In this document: in pieces, positions 39,622 to 48,081 of the stretch
Layout: the number at the start of each line of letters is the position of its first letter
Numbering within the stretch: position 1 is the first letter of the stretch
Source of the DNA: Qipengyuania proteolytica
GTDB taxonomy: Bacteria > Pseudomonadota > Alphaproteobacteria > Sphingomonadales > Sphingomonadaceae
Direction: 5' to 3'
Length of the DNA: 64,000 nucleotides
Assembly: GCF_019711565.1 (NCBI RefSeq)
Contig: NZ_JAIGNN010000002.1
Coordinates: forward strand, 62,001-126,000
Position numbers and translations under genes: made by a program
The notes under the pieces: model-generated
What the model was told of the DNA's origin: nothing
What the model saw: the letters and a program-made list of their open reading frames with translations, nothing else
The model's database searches: none

Positions 39622-40469
39622 TCAGGAGTCCGGATAGGGTTGACGAGGCTGACCAGCACGAAGCTGATCAGCATCAGCAGGAACCAGCTGCCCAGCTTGG
39701 AAAGGCTTACCAACTCCCACCCGTCCCGTTGGCCGGGATATGTCCAGGCCCGGGCGAAGGTGCCGATGTTCTCCGCGCCCCAGATGAATAGCGCGACAAG
39801 GAAGAAGCCGACGACCAGCGGCATCCAGCGATGCTCGCGCCAGTTGCGAAAGTGGATACGGGTGCGCCAGAACAGCGCTAGGGTCGCCGTGAACAGAACA
39901 TAGCGGACGTCCGGCAGCCAGTGATGGGCGAAAAAGTTCACATAGATCGCCGCTGCCAGCAGATAGGTCGTCCAGCGCGCGGGATAGTTCGAATAGCGGA
40001 AATCGAAGATGCGCGAGACGCGCGCGATATAGCTGCCCACCGACGCATACATGAAGCCGGAGAAAAGCGGCACGTCGCCGATCCTCAGCAGTGCCGCCTC
40101 CGGGTAGATCCACGAACCGGCCGCCGTCTTGAACAGCTCCATCACGGTGCCGACCACATGGAAGATCAGGATGACCTTCGCTTCAGACAAAGTCTCGAGG
40201 CGGAACAGCAGCATCGCGCCCTGAATGGCGATCGCCGCGAGGGTGATGAAATCGTAGCGATGGAGGACGGCGTCATTGGGATAGAACAGATGCGTTGCCA
40301 GCAGCAGCGCGAGCATCAGCCCGCCGAACAGGCACGCCCACGCCTGCTTGAAGCCGAACAGAAGGAACTCGTAGAGCCACAACCGCCAACCGGAGCCGGG
40401 ATCGAATTGCTCGAGGCGAAGGCGGACGGCCTCGAAGCGCGAGTGCCTCGCCAATACCCGGTCAGTCAT
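39618..40469 (-). CDS. DUF817 family membrane protein
   Basis: A 283-residue polytopic protein with about eight membrane helices. It matches DUF817 in the run [15 protein letters not shown], followed by [18 protein letters not shown], and in a conserved HHWLPDVRY segment. The family includes B. subtilis YoaT and has no known function. The ATG at 40469 lies 8 nt inside the end of the preceding small gene. An upstream extension to 40538 lies in that gene and was not used. Confidence 0.88.
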   Translation of the reverse strand: MTDRVLARHSRFEAVRLRLEQFDPGSGWRLWLYEFLLFGFKQAWACLFGGLMLALLLATHLFYPNDAVLHRYDFITLAAIAIQGAMLLFRLETLSEAKVILIFHVVGTVMELFKTAAGSWIYPEAALLRIGDVPLFSGFMYASVGSYIARVSRIFDFRYSNYPARWTTYLLAAAIYVNFFAHHWLPDVRYVLFTATLALFWRTRIHFRNWREHRWMPLVVGFFLVALFIWGAENIGTFARAWTYPGQRDGWELVSLSKLGSWFLLMLISFVLVSLVNPIRTPD

Positions 40470-40776
40470 CCCTGTTATATTCGCTCGAAAGCATTTTGCG
40501 CGTATGCCGCTCGTAGATTTTGTCCTGTCTTTCGGCATATGTGCGAAGCGCAGTCCACTCCACGAATGCTGCGAATGCGAGCGCTGGCAAGACCACCGAA
40601 AAGCTCAGGACTATTGCCAGAGCAACATAACCTTCGCTCCACAGCATCCCGGTGATGATTGTGGCAAACATCGCAGGTACGCTCTCGGGCTGCGCTCGGT
40701 GAGCCGCATCGCGCTTCAAATAGATGCGTCGTCGGATAGTCCTTCGGTAACTGCGGAGGAAGTTACGAAGGCTCAC
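40462..40776 (-). CDS. Small single-span membrane protein, unknown
   Basis: The 104-residue product has a very basic N-terminus ([15 protein letters not shown]), one strong membrane segment (about 45-70) and a charged C-terminal tail. I do not recognise it. The start is a GTG at 40776 overlapping the vWA stop as GTGA, and the stop overlaps the DUF817 start by 8 nt. This position argues that it is real. Its codon use (ATA, TTT, TAT, CGA) is less GC-biased than its neighbours, which suggests a recently acquired or weakly expressed gene. Confidence 0.6.
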   Translation of the reverse strand: MSLRNFLRSYRRTIRRRIYLKRDAAHRAQPESVPAMFATIITGMLWSEGYVALAIVLSFSVVLPALAFAAFVEWTALRTYAERQDKIYERHTRKMLSSEYNRDD

Positions 40777-41954
40777 CCCTGCTTGCGGCTCAATTCGCGC
40801 ATTGCATCGTCGAGGCCGTCGAGGGTCAGCGGGTACATGCGGTCGTTGACGAGGTGCTTCATCACCTTGGTCGACTGCGAATAGCCCCACTGCTTTTCAG
40901 GCACCGGGTTGAGCCAGACGGTCGCCGGATAGGTGTTCACGACCCGCTGCATCCAGGTGGCGCCGGCTTCCTCGTTCATGTGCTCGACGCTGCCGCCGGG
41001 GTGCGTGATCTCGTAGGGGCTCATCGCCGCGTCGCCGACGAAGATCACCTTGTAGTCGTGGCCATACTTGTGAAGCACGTCCCAGGTCTTGGTCCGCTCC
41101 TGCCAGCGGCGGCGGTTGTCCTTCCACACACCTTCATAGAGGCAGTTGTGGAAGTAGAAGAATTCGAGGTTCTTGAACTCTGTCGTGGCCGCGCTGAACA
41201 GTTCTTCGCACAGCTTGATGAAGGGGTCCATCGACCCGCCGACGTCGAGGAAGAGCAGCAGTTTCACCGCATTGTGCCGCTCGGGCCGCATGTGGATGTC
41301 GAGCCAGCCCTGCTTGGCCGTGCCCTCGATCGTTGCGTCGATGTCGAGTTCGTCTGCAGCCCCTTCGCGGGCAAAACGACGCAGGCGGCGCAGCGCCATC
41401 TTGATGTTGCGGGTGCCCAGTTCCTTGGTGTTGTCGAGGTTCTTGAACTCGCGCTTGTCCCACACTTTTAGCGCGCGCTTGTGCTTGCTCTCGCCGCCGA
41501 TCCGCACGCCTTCCGGGTTGTAGCCCGAATTGCCGAAGGGCGACGTGCCCCCGGTGCCGATCCACTTGTTGCCGCCCTGGTGACGCTTTTCCTGCTCCTC
41601 TAGCCGCTTCTTGAGCGTCTCCATGATCTCGTCCCAGTCGCCCAGCGACTTGATCTTCGCCATCTCCTCCTCGGAGAGGAACTTCTCGGCCACGGCCTTC
41701 AGCCAGTCTTCCGGAATGTCGACAGGGTTCTGGCCGTAGTCGGTCATGATCCCCTTGAAGACCTTGGAGAAGACCTGGTCGAACCGGTCGATCAGCCCCT
41801 CGTCCTTCACGAAGGTCGCGCGCGAAAGGTAATAGAACGCCTCGGGCGTCTGCTCGATAACGTCCTTGTCGAGCGCCTCCAGCAGCGTGAGGTGTTCCTT
41901 GAAGCTGGCGGGAATGCCCGCCGCGCGAAGCTCGTCGACGAAATTGAAGAACAT
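40773..41954 (-). CDS. vWA domain protein, CoxE/COG3825-like
   Basis: A 393-residue cytoplasmic protein: a helical N-terminal half (FFNFVDELRAAGIPASFKEH and an EAFYYLSRATFVKDE segment) and a C-terminal von Willebrand A domain. The metal-ion motif reads LDVGGSMD, a DxGGS variant of DxSxS. Proteins of this type work with MoxR AAA+ ATPases as chaperone-like pairs that insert cofactors or metals into enzymes. The MoxR gene lies at 43553, separated by a chemoreceptor gene on the other strand. ATG 41954 begins the family-typical sequence. Confidence 0.9.
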   Translation of the reverse strand: MFFNFVDELRAAGIPASFKEHLTLLEALDKDVIEQTPEAFYYLSRATFVKDEGLIDRFDQVFSKVFKGIMTDYGQNPVDIPEDWLKAVAEKFLSEEEMAKIKSLGDWDEIMETLKKRLEEQEKRHQGGNKWIGTGGTSPFGNSGYNPEGVRIGGESKHKRALKVWDKREFKNLDNTKELGTRNIKMALRRLRRFAREGAADELDIDATIEGTAKQGWLDIHMRPERHNAVKLLLFLDVGGSMDPFIKLCEELFSAATTEFKNLEFFYFHNCLYEGVWKDNRRRWQERTKTWDVLHKYGHDYKVIFVGDAAMSPYEITHPGGSVEHMNEEAGATWMQRVVNTYPATVWLNPVPEKQWGYSQSTKVMKHLVNDRMYPLTLDGLDDAMRELSRKQG

Positions 41955-42010
41955 GCCATGACCTCTAGCGCGAGTTGGACGTGTGGCGAAGCGAAAATGG
42001 GGGAAGCGGC

Positions 42011-42028
42011 TTAACCCGCGACTAACCA
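42011..42028 (+). promoter_or_regulatory. CtrA-like binding site before the chemoreceptor
   Basis: TTAA, seven bases, then CTAACCAT. This matches the CtrA consensus TTAA-N7-TTAAC at eight of nine positions and includes the TAACCAT half-site form. It ends 53 bp before the start of a chemoreceptor gene, a class often under CtrA control in alphaproteobacteria. Confidence 0.55.
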
Positions 42029-42080
42029 TTCCCGTTTATGGCGGCAGCAGGGTCTAACGAGAACAGGGACGTCTCCCAGC

Positions 42081-43481
42081 ATGGAACTGAGCGAAGTCAA
42101 CACGGTCGGGGCACGGGATCTCACCGCTATTCCAGAAAGTTGCGGGAAGGTTACCGTTGGTTGCACCGACGTCGCCGGAATCGTTCAGGGGGTGATCGAC
42201 TCCTTCGGTCACCTGCGTGCCGAATATGTCGAGTTGCAGGGCACCGTGACCGCGCTCGACGAAGACCAGCGCAAGGTGCTGGAGGCGAGCGACGAAGCCC
42301 GCCTGCTGTCCGAACGCGCGATCGATCGCCTGGCGCAGGGCTCCGAACTCATCGGCAATTCGCTCGGCCAGATCGGCAACCTGCTCGGTCTCGTCGAAAC
42401 GCTGACGCAGCACGTCACCGGCTTCGCCGCCGCGATGGACCAGGTGCGCCGCAGCTCGCAGGAAATCGAGCAGATCGCGGAAACCACCAATATCCTCGCG
42501 CTCAATGCGACGATCGAAGCGATGCGCGCAGGCGAGCAGGGCCGGACCTTCGCGGTCGTCGCGAACGAGGTGAAGACGCTTGCCAGCGAAACGCGCCGCG
42601 CCACCGAGGAAATCGGGCGCACGATCGACACCCTCGGCCTCGAAGCCGAACAGGTGATCGAGAAAATCCAGGTCGGCGCGACCGCCAGTGCCGAAGCGAA
42701 GAGCTCGGTGACGGCCATCGAACACACCTTGCAGGGCGTCACCGAACTGATCGGCGAAGTCGACCAGCAGCAGGAGCAGATTGCCCGCAACACCGCCACG
42801 ATTTCCGAGCATGTCCACCGTGTGCAGGACGTCCTCGGCGATTTCGACCATGCCGTCAGTGACAACGAGCAGAAGCTCGCCACCGCGCACGATCGCATGG
42901 AGGGTCTCGAACTTACCGCCAGCGACATGTTCGACAAGCTGGTCAAGGCGGGACTCTCGCCGCGGGACAGCCAGATGGTCGAGCGTGCGCAGGTCCACGC
43001 GGCCAATCTTGCGCGGATCGCCGAAGAAGCCATCGCGCGCGGCGAACTCACCATGGAGCAACTGTTCGACCAGAACTATCGGCCCGTGGCAGGTACGAAG
43101 CCCCAGCTCTACCGGACGAGCCTGAGCGACTGGGCGGATCGCAACTGGCGCCCGGTCATCGATGCCGTGGTGGCCGAAGGGGGCGTCATCAAGATGTGCT
43201 CGCCCGCCGACATGAAGGGCTTCCTTCCCACGCACGTCACGGCCCACTCGCGGGCTCCGACCGGCGACCTCGCCCACGATACGAAGTATTGTCGCAACGG
43301 CCGGATTATCCTTGAGGGCGTGGACCTCGTGGCGAAGACCACCTCGGACCCGTACACCATGGCCGTCTATCGCCAGGAAGGCGACGGCAAGAACTACATC
43401 GTGGTGCGCAACGTTTACGTGCCGCTCACCATCAACGGCCGTCGCTGGGGTGATTCGGAGCTGGCCTACAGCTTCGACTGA
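42081..43481 (+). CDS. Soluble methyl-accepting chemotaxis protein
   Basis: A 466-residue chemoreceptor with no membrane helix or HAMP domain, hence cytoplasmic. The signalling hairpin is clear: [20 protein letters not shown], then [17 protein letters not shown] (about 133-175), flanked by coiled coils with methylation-helix character. After the coiled coil (ending about 285) comes a C-terminal globular domain (about 330-466). Its [17 protein letters not shown] and [13 protein letters not shown] stretches resemble the C-terminal sensor domain of other soluble receptors. The ligand is unknown. No other chemotaxis gene is in the window, so it acts on a distant CheA/CheW set. Confidence 0.93.
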   Translation: MELSEVNTVGARDLTAIPESCGKVTVGCTDVAGIVQGVIDSFGHLRAEYVELQGTVTALDEDQRKVLEASDEARLLSERAIDRLAQGSELIGNSLGQIGNLLGLVETLTQHVTGFAAAMDQVRRSSQEIEQIAETTNILALNATIEAMRAGEQGRTFAVVANEVKTLASETRRATEEIGRTIDTLGLEAEQVIEKIQVGATASAEAKSSVTAIEHTLQGVTELIGEVDQQQEQIARNTATISEHVHRVQDVLGDFDHAVSDNEQKLATAHDRMEGLELTASDMFDKLVKAGLSPRDSQMVERAQVHAANLARIAEEAIARGELTMEQLFDQNYRPVAGTKPQLYRTSLSDWADRNWRPVIDAVVAEGGVIKMCSPADMKGFLPTHVTAHSRAPTGDLAHDTKYCRNGRIILEGVDLVAKTTSDPYTMAVYRQEGDGKNYIVVRNVYVPLTINGRRWGDSELAYSFD

Positions 43482-43498
43482 TTCCGCGAGCAGACAGG

Positions 43499-43536
43499 AA
43501 AAAGGGCGCGTTCCGCAATCCGGAGCGCGCCCTTTT
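43499..43536. terminator. Bidirectional intrinsic terminator
   Basis: AAAAGGGCGCG (43500-43510) pairs with CGCGCCCTTTT (43526-43536), and the stem continues inward through a G-T pair and TCCG/CGGA to a 5-nt loop. T runs flank it on both strands. It separates the chemoreceptor from the convergent MoxR gene. Confidence 0.88.
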
Positions 43537-43552
43537 CGCGATCGGGTGCCGA

Positions 43553-44407
43553 TCAGCTCTGGCGACGTGCCATGAACGCAAGTCGTTCGAACATCATCAC
43601 GTCCTGCTCGTTCTTGAGCAGCGCGCCGTGCAGCGGCGGGATCGCGGCGTTCGGGTTGCTGTCCTGCAGAACGTCGAGCGGCATATCCTCGTTCAGCAGC
43701 AGCTTGAGCCAGTCGAGCAGTTCGCTGGTCGAGGGCTTCTTCTTTAGGCCCGGGACTTCGCGGATCTCGTAGAAGATCTCCATCGCCTTGCTGACGAGGG
43801 TCTTCTGGATGCCGGGGAAGTGGACCTCGATGATGTCGCGCATCGTCTCGCGGTCGGGGAACTTGATGTAGTGGAAGAAACAGCGGCGCAGAAAGGCGTC
43901 GGGCAATTCCTTCTCGTTGTTCGAGGTGATGACCACGATCGGGCGTTCCTGCGCCTCGATGCGCTCATGCGTTTCGTAAACGTCGAAGCTCATGCGATCG
44001 AGTTCCTGCAGCAGGTCGTTCGGAAACTCGATATCGGCCTTGTCGATCTCGTCGATCAGCAGGACGGGCAGGCGCTCGGAGGTGAAGGCCTCCCACAGCT
44101 TGCCCTTCTTGATGTAGTTCGAAATGTCATGGACGCGCTCGTCGCCGAGCTGGCCGTCGCGCAGGCGGGCGACCGCATCGTATTCGTAAAGGCCCTGCTG
44201 CGCCTTGGTGGTCGACTTGACGTTCCACTCGATCAGCGGGGCGTCGAGCGCCTTGGAAATCTCGTGCGCGAGGACCGTCTTGCCCGTGCCCGGTTCACCC
44301 TTGACCAGGAGCGGGCGGCGCAGCGTCACGGCGGCATTGACGGCGACCTTGAGATCTTCGGTCGCGATGTAGGACTTGGTGCCTTCGAAACGGGTCTGGT
44401 CGGTCAT
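43553..44407 (-). CDS. MoxR-family AAA+ ATPase
   Basis: A 284-residue AAA+ protein of the MoxR group: Walker A GEPGTGKT (37-44), Walker B VLLIDEIDKAD, sensor 1 in VITSNNEKELPDAFLRRC and a C-terminal lid. Partner vWA proteins deliver substrates to it; the likely partner is the gene at 40773. AAGGGA precedes ATG 44407. A longer frame to 44524 overlaps the divergent hydrolase gene and is not supported. Confidence 0.93.
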   Translation of the reverse strand: MTDQTRFEGTKSYIATEDLKVAVNAAVTLRRPLLVKGEPGTGKTVLAHEISKALDAPLIEWNVKSTTKAQQGLYEYDAVARLRDGQLGDERVHDISNYIKKGKLWEAFTSERLPVLLIDEIDKADIEFPNDLLQELDRMSFDVYETHERIEAQERPIVVITSNNEKELPDAFLRRCFFHYIKFPDRETMRDIIEVHFPGIQKTLVSKAMEIFYEIREVPGLKKKPSTSELLDWLKLLLNEDMPLDVLQDSNPNAAIPPLHGALLKNEQDVMMFERLAFMARRQS

Positions 44408-44508
44408 CGGTTTTCCCTTGCAACTTGACGTGAGCGTTAGGGGGCGGGCACGCGAAGGGCAAGGGGGCGTTGTAACCCCTGTGTGCCGGCGCACGGACAG
44501 GAGAGCAT

Positions 44509-45729
44509 ATGCCGACCGAAACACTCAGCATCGCGACCCAGGCGGGCCATAAGCTCGAAGGGTCCCTCGAACTGCCGACTGGGCTGGTACGGGGCGCCGC
44601 GCTGTTCGCGCATTGCTTCACCTGCACCCGCCAGAGCAAGGCCGCCGTCGCAGTGGCGCGCGCGCTCGCGGCGGAGGGAATCGCGACGCTGCGGTTCGAT
44701 TTCACCGGCCTTGGGGGCAGCGAGGGCGAGTTCGGGCGCGCCGGTTTTGCGACCGATGTTGCGGACCTCGTCGATGCTGCCAATGTGCTGGTCGAACGCT
44801 TCGGTGGCCCGATCCTGCTGGTCGGCCATTCGCTCGGGGGCGCAGCCGTGCTTGCGGCGGCCGACGATCTCGGGCTCGAGCATGTCGCCGCCATCGCCAC
44901 CATCGGCACGCCCAGCGACGTGTCGCACGTGCTGCACACTATCAACGGCGATCTCGATTCGATCCGTGCGGGGAAAGATGCCCCGGTGAAGATCGGCGGG
45001 CGCGAATTCCACCTGAGCAGCGAATTCATCGAAAAGGTCGAGAACACCGACCTGCTCGCCGAGGTAGCCCGGCTGCGGAAACCGCTCCTGTTCCTCCATT
45101 CGCCGACCGACCAGATCGTCGGCATCGAACATGCTGGCGCGCTGTTCCAGGCGGCCAAGCACCCAAAGAGCTTCGTTAGTCTCGAAGGGGCCGATCATCT
45201 GCTGGTGAAGGAAGACGATGCCCGCTTCGCCGCATCGATCATCGCGAGCTGGGCGCATCGCTACCTGCCGCTGCGCGACGACTGGCCGATGCCCAAGGAG
45301 GGCGTGGTGGTGAAAACCGGCCACGGCAAGTTCGGGACGGAGGTCCACACGAAGGCCCACCGTTTCATCGCGGACGAGCCGAGGAGTTACGGCGGCGACG
45401 ACTCCGGGCCGACGCCCTACGACCTGCTCAACGCCGCGCTCGGAACCTGCACCGCGATGACGATGAAGATGTACGCCGACCGTAAGCAGTGGCCCCTTGA
45501 GGGCGTCACCGTCGAGGTCACGCATGAACGCAACCACACGGAGGAGTGCGACCACGTCGCGGCGATGGTGGAGGGCAAGCAAATGCAGGCCCTGCACCGC
45601 CGGATCACGATATCAGGCAAGGCGCTGGACGAAGAGCAGCGCGCCAGGTTGATCGAAATCGCCGACAAGTGCCCGGTCCACCGGACGCTCGAGGGCGAGC
45701 TGCATGTGCATACGGAGGAAGCGGAATGA
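44509..45729 (+). CDS. Alpha/beta hydrolase-OsmC fusion protein
   Basis: A 406-residue two-domain protein. Residues 1 to about 255 are a serine hydrolase (GHSLGG nucleophile elbow near 106-111, DHLL for the His). Residues about 265-406 are an OsmC/Ohr-like domain with GPTPYDLLNAALGTCTAMTM and a second Cys in DKCPVHRTL. OsmC-type domains reduce organic peroxides through that Cys pair. The fusion recurs in several bacterial groups. ACAGGAG lies upstream of the ATG. It is coupled by ATGA to a small monooxygenase. Confidence 0.92.
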   Translation: MPTETLSIATQAGHKLEGSLELPTGLVRGAALFAHCFTCTRQSKAAVAVARALAAEGIATLRFDFTGLGGSEGEFGRAGFATDVADLVDAANVLVERFGGPILLVGHSLGGAAVLAAADDLGLEHVAAIATIGTPSDVSHVLHTINGDLDSIRAGKDAPVKIGGREFHLSSEFIEKVENTDLLAEVARLRKPLLFLHSPTDQIVGIEHAGALFQAAKHPKSFVSLEGADHLLVKEDDARFAASIIASWAHRYLPLRDDWPMPKEGVVVKTGHGKFGTEVHTKAHRFIADEPRSYGGDDSGPTPYDLLNAALGTCTAMTMKMYADRKQWPLEGVTVEVTHERNHTEECDHVAAMVEGKQMQALHRRITISGKALDEEQRARLIEIADKCPVHRTLEGELHVHTEEAE

Positions 45730-46031
45730 TTATCATTACAGGGACAGTCGAGCTGACGCCTGAAGGCCGGGAAGAAGGGCTGAGGCTGGGCTGCGAGCAT
45801 TCTGCACGATCACGCGCGGAAGCGGGCTGCATTTCGCACAATTGCTATGAAGATGCCGAGCGACCCGGACGAATGCACTTCTTCGAGAAATGGGAAAGCC
45901 TCGACGCGGTCCGCGCGCACTTTGCCGTGCCGGAGTCCGGCGGCTTCATTCGCGAAATCGGACGGCTGTCGGCGGCTCGCCCGGTGATCGAGATGTTCTC
46001 GGCCGAGGCGCTGCCAATTCCGACGGGCTAG
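45726..46031 (+). CDS. Antibiotic biosynthesis monooxygenase (ABM) domain protein
   Basis: A 101-residue ABM-fold protein, the size of quinol monooxygenases such as YgiN. Typical are MIIITGTVELTPEGREEGL, EAGCISHNCYEDAERPGRMHFFEKW and the closing ESGGFIREIGRL. The role is probably oxidation of a quinol or detoxification, an inference from the fold. The start lies in the OsmC fusion stop (ATGA), and the stop shares bases with the parE stop (CTAG). Confidence 0.9.
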   Translation: MIIITGTVELTPEGREEGLRLGCEHSARSRAEAGCISHNCYEDAERPGRMHFFEKWESLDAVRAHFAVPESGGFIREIGRLSAARPVIEMFSAEALPIPTG

Positions 46032-48016
46032 GCGTCGATCATCTCGCGGTCGAATTCGCCGGCATTGTTCTGGATGAAGTTGAAGCGGTGCTCGGGATTG
46101 CGGCCCATGAGCTGGTCGACGAGTTCCTTCACCGCCGCGCGTTGCTCGAACTCCTGCGGCAGGGTGATGCGGATCAGGCTGCGGGTTTCCGGGTTCATTG
46201 TCGTTTCGCGCAGCTGCCCAGGGTTCATCTCGCCGAGGCCCTTGAAGCGGCCGACTTCGACCTTCTTGCCCTTGAAGACCGTCTCCTCCAGCTCCTTGCG
46301 GTGCGCGTCGTCGCGGGCGTAGCGGCTCTCCTTGCCGGCAGTCAGGCGGTAGAGCGGGGGCTGGGCAAGGTAGAGGTGCCCGTTGCGGACGATCTCGGGC
46401 ATTTCCTGGAAGAAGAACGTCATCAGCAGCGTCGCGATATGCGCGCCATCGACGTCGGCGTCGGTCATGATGATGATGCGGTCGTAGCGAAGGTTTTCGG
46501 GGTCGCAGTCCTTGCGCGTCCCGCAGCCCATCGCGAGGCTGAGGTCGGCGATTTCGCTGTTGGCGCGGATCTTGTCCGCCGTGGCGCTGGCGACGTTGAG
46601 GATCTTGCCGCGGATCGGGAGGATCGCCTGCGTCTTGCGGTCGCGCGCCTGCTTGGCGCTGCCGCCTGCGCTGTCGCCCTCGACGATGAACAGTTCGGTC
46701 TCGCCATCGCCTTCGCCCGAGCAGTCGGTCAGCTTGCCGGGCAGGCGCAGCTTCTTGGCATTGGTCGCGGTCTTGCGTTTGACCTCGCGCTCCTGCTTCC
46801 GCCGCAGGCGCTCGTCCATGCGCTCCATGACCTGGCCGAGCAGCGCCTTGCCGCGGTCCATGTTGTCGGTGAGGAAATGGTCGAAATGGTCGCGCACCGC
46901 GTTCTCGACCAGCTTGGCCGCCTCGGGCGAGGTCAGACGGTCCTTGGTCTGGCTCTGGAACTGCGGATCGCGGATGAAGACGCTGAGCATGATTTCGGCG
47001 CCGGTCATCACGTCATCGGCGCTGATGTCCTTGGATTTCTTCACCCCGGTCAGTTCGCCGAAGGCACGAAGGCCCTTGGTGAGCGCGGCACGCAGACCCT
47101 GTTCATGGGTGCCTCCGTCGGGCGTCGGCACGGTGTTGCAGTACCAGCTGGTCGAACCGTCGGAGAATAGCGGCCAGGCGATCGCCCACTCGACGCGGCC
47201 TTGTTCGACGCCGTCCTGCTGCGCGAAGTCCTGTGAGCCGGCGAAGGGCTGCGCGGTGACGCATTCGCGCCCGCCGATCTGCTCGGCGAGGTGATCGGCA
47301 AGGCCGCCGGGGAACTTGAAGACGGCCTCCTCGGGCACATCCTCGCTGGCGAGCGAGGGGGCGCATTTCCAGCGGATTTCAACGCCTGCGAAGAGATAGG
47401 CCTTCGAGCGGGCGAGCTTGAACAGCCGTTTCGGGCTGAAGCTGCGGTCGCCGAAAATCTCCGTGTCGGGGACGAAGCTGACCGTCGTGCCGCGCCTGTT
47501 GGGCGTGGGCCCGAGTTCCTGAAGGCCCCCCGTCGGATGCCCCTTGGCGAATTCCTGCGCGTAGAGCTGCTTGTCGCGCGCCACCTCGACCCGCGTATCG
47601 CTGCTCAGCGCGTTGACCACGCTGACGCCGACCCCGTGGAGGCCGCCGCTGGTCGCATAAGCCTTGCCCGAAAACTTGCCGCCGGAGTGGAGCGTGGTGA
47701 GGATGACCTCCAGTGTCGACTTGCCGGGATATTTCGGATGCTCGGCCACCGGAATGCCGCGGCCGTTGTCCGAGATCGTCACCTTGTTGCCCTCGTCGAG
47801 GCGGATCTCGATGCGGTTGGCGTGCCCTGCCACCGCCTCGTCCATGGAGTTGTCGAGGACTTCGGCGACGAGGTGGTGCAGCGCGCGGTCGTCGGTCCCG
47901 CCGATATACATGCCCGGCCTGCGGCGGACGGGCTCAAGGCCTTCGAGAACCTCGATCGAGGAAGCATCGTAGTCGCCACTGGAGGTGGGCGTGTTGTCGA
48001 AGAGATCGTCGGACAT
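46028..48016 (-). CDS. parE: DNA topoisomerase IV subunit B
   Basis: ParE is the ATPase subunit of the decatenase topoisomerase IV. The 662-residue protein has the GHKL fold (DNSMDEAVAGHA, DNGRGIP, TSGGLHGVGVSVVNAL), transducer domain, and Toprim domain with EGDSAGGSAKQAR and MTDADVDGAHI. It ends at the ParE-typical NAGEFD without the GyrB insertion. The start follows a hairpin at 48059-48080. It is read in the same direction as the LpoA-like gene upstream. Confidence 0.95.
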   Translation of the reverse strand: MSDDLFDNTPTSSGDYDASSIEVLEGLEPVRRRPGMYIGGTDDRALHHLVAEVLDNSMDEAVAGHANRIEIRLDEGNKVTISDNGRGIPVAEHPKYPGKSTLEVILTTLHSGGKFSGKAYATSGGLHGVGVSVVNALSSDTRVEVARDKQLYAQEFAKGHPTGGLQELGPTPNRRGTTVSFVPDTEIFGDRSFSPKRLFKLARSKAYLFAGVEIRWKCAPSLASEDVPEEAVFKFPGGLADHLAEQIGGRECVTAQPFAGSQDFAQQDGVEQGRVEWAIAWPLFSDGSTSWYCNTVPTPDGGTHEQGLRAALTKGLRAFGELTGVKKSKDISADDVMTGAEIMLSVFIRDPQFQSQTKDRLTSPEAAKLVENAVRDHFDHFLTDNMDRGKALLGQVMERMDERLRRKQEREVKRKTATNAKKLRLPGKLTDCSGEGDGETELFIVEGDSAGGSAKQARDRKTQAILPIRGKILNVASATADKIRANSEIADLSLAMGCGTRKDCDPENLRYDRIIIMTDADVDGAHIATLLMTFFFQEMPEIVRNGHLYLAQPPLYRLTAGKESRYARDDAHRKELEETVFKGKKVEVGRFKGLGEMNPGQLRETTMNPETRSLIRITLPQEFEQRAAVKELVDQLMGRNPEHRFNFIQNNAGEFDREMIDA

Positions 48017-48058
48017 GGTCCCCGCTATATCGCGCCGATCGCGCGGCGAACAAGGAGG

Positions 48059-48080
48059 CGAGGGCGGTTATCCGCCCTCG
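48059..48080 (-). terminator. Hairpin between the LpoA-like gene and parE
   Basis: CGAGGGCGG (48059-48067) and CCGCCCTCG (48072-48080) form a perfect 9-bp stem with a TTAT loop, one base after the LpoA-like stop. The minus strand continues CCTCCTTGTT, a weak T run, so termination may be partial before parE. Confidence 0.6.
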
Positions 48081-48081
48081 A

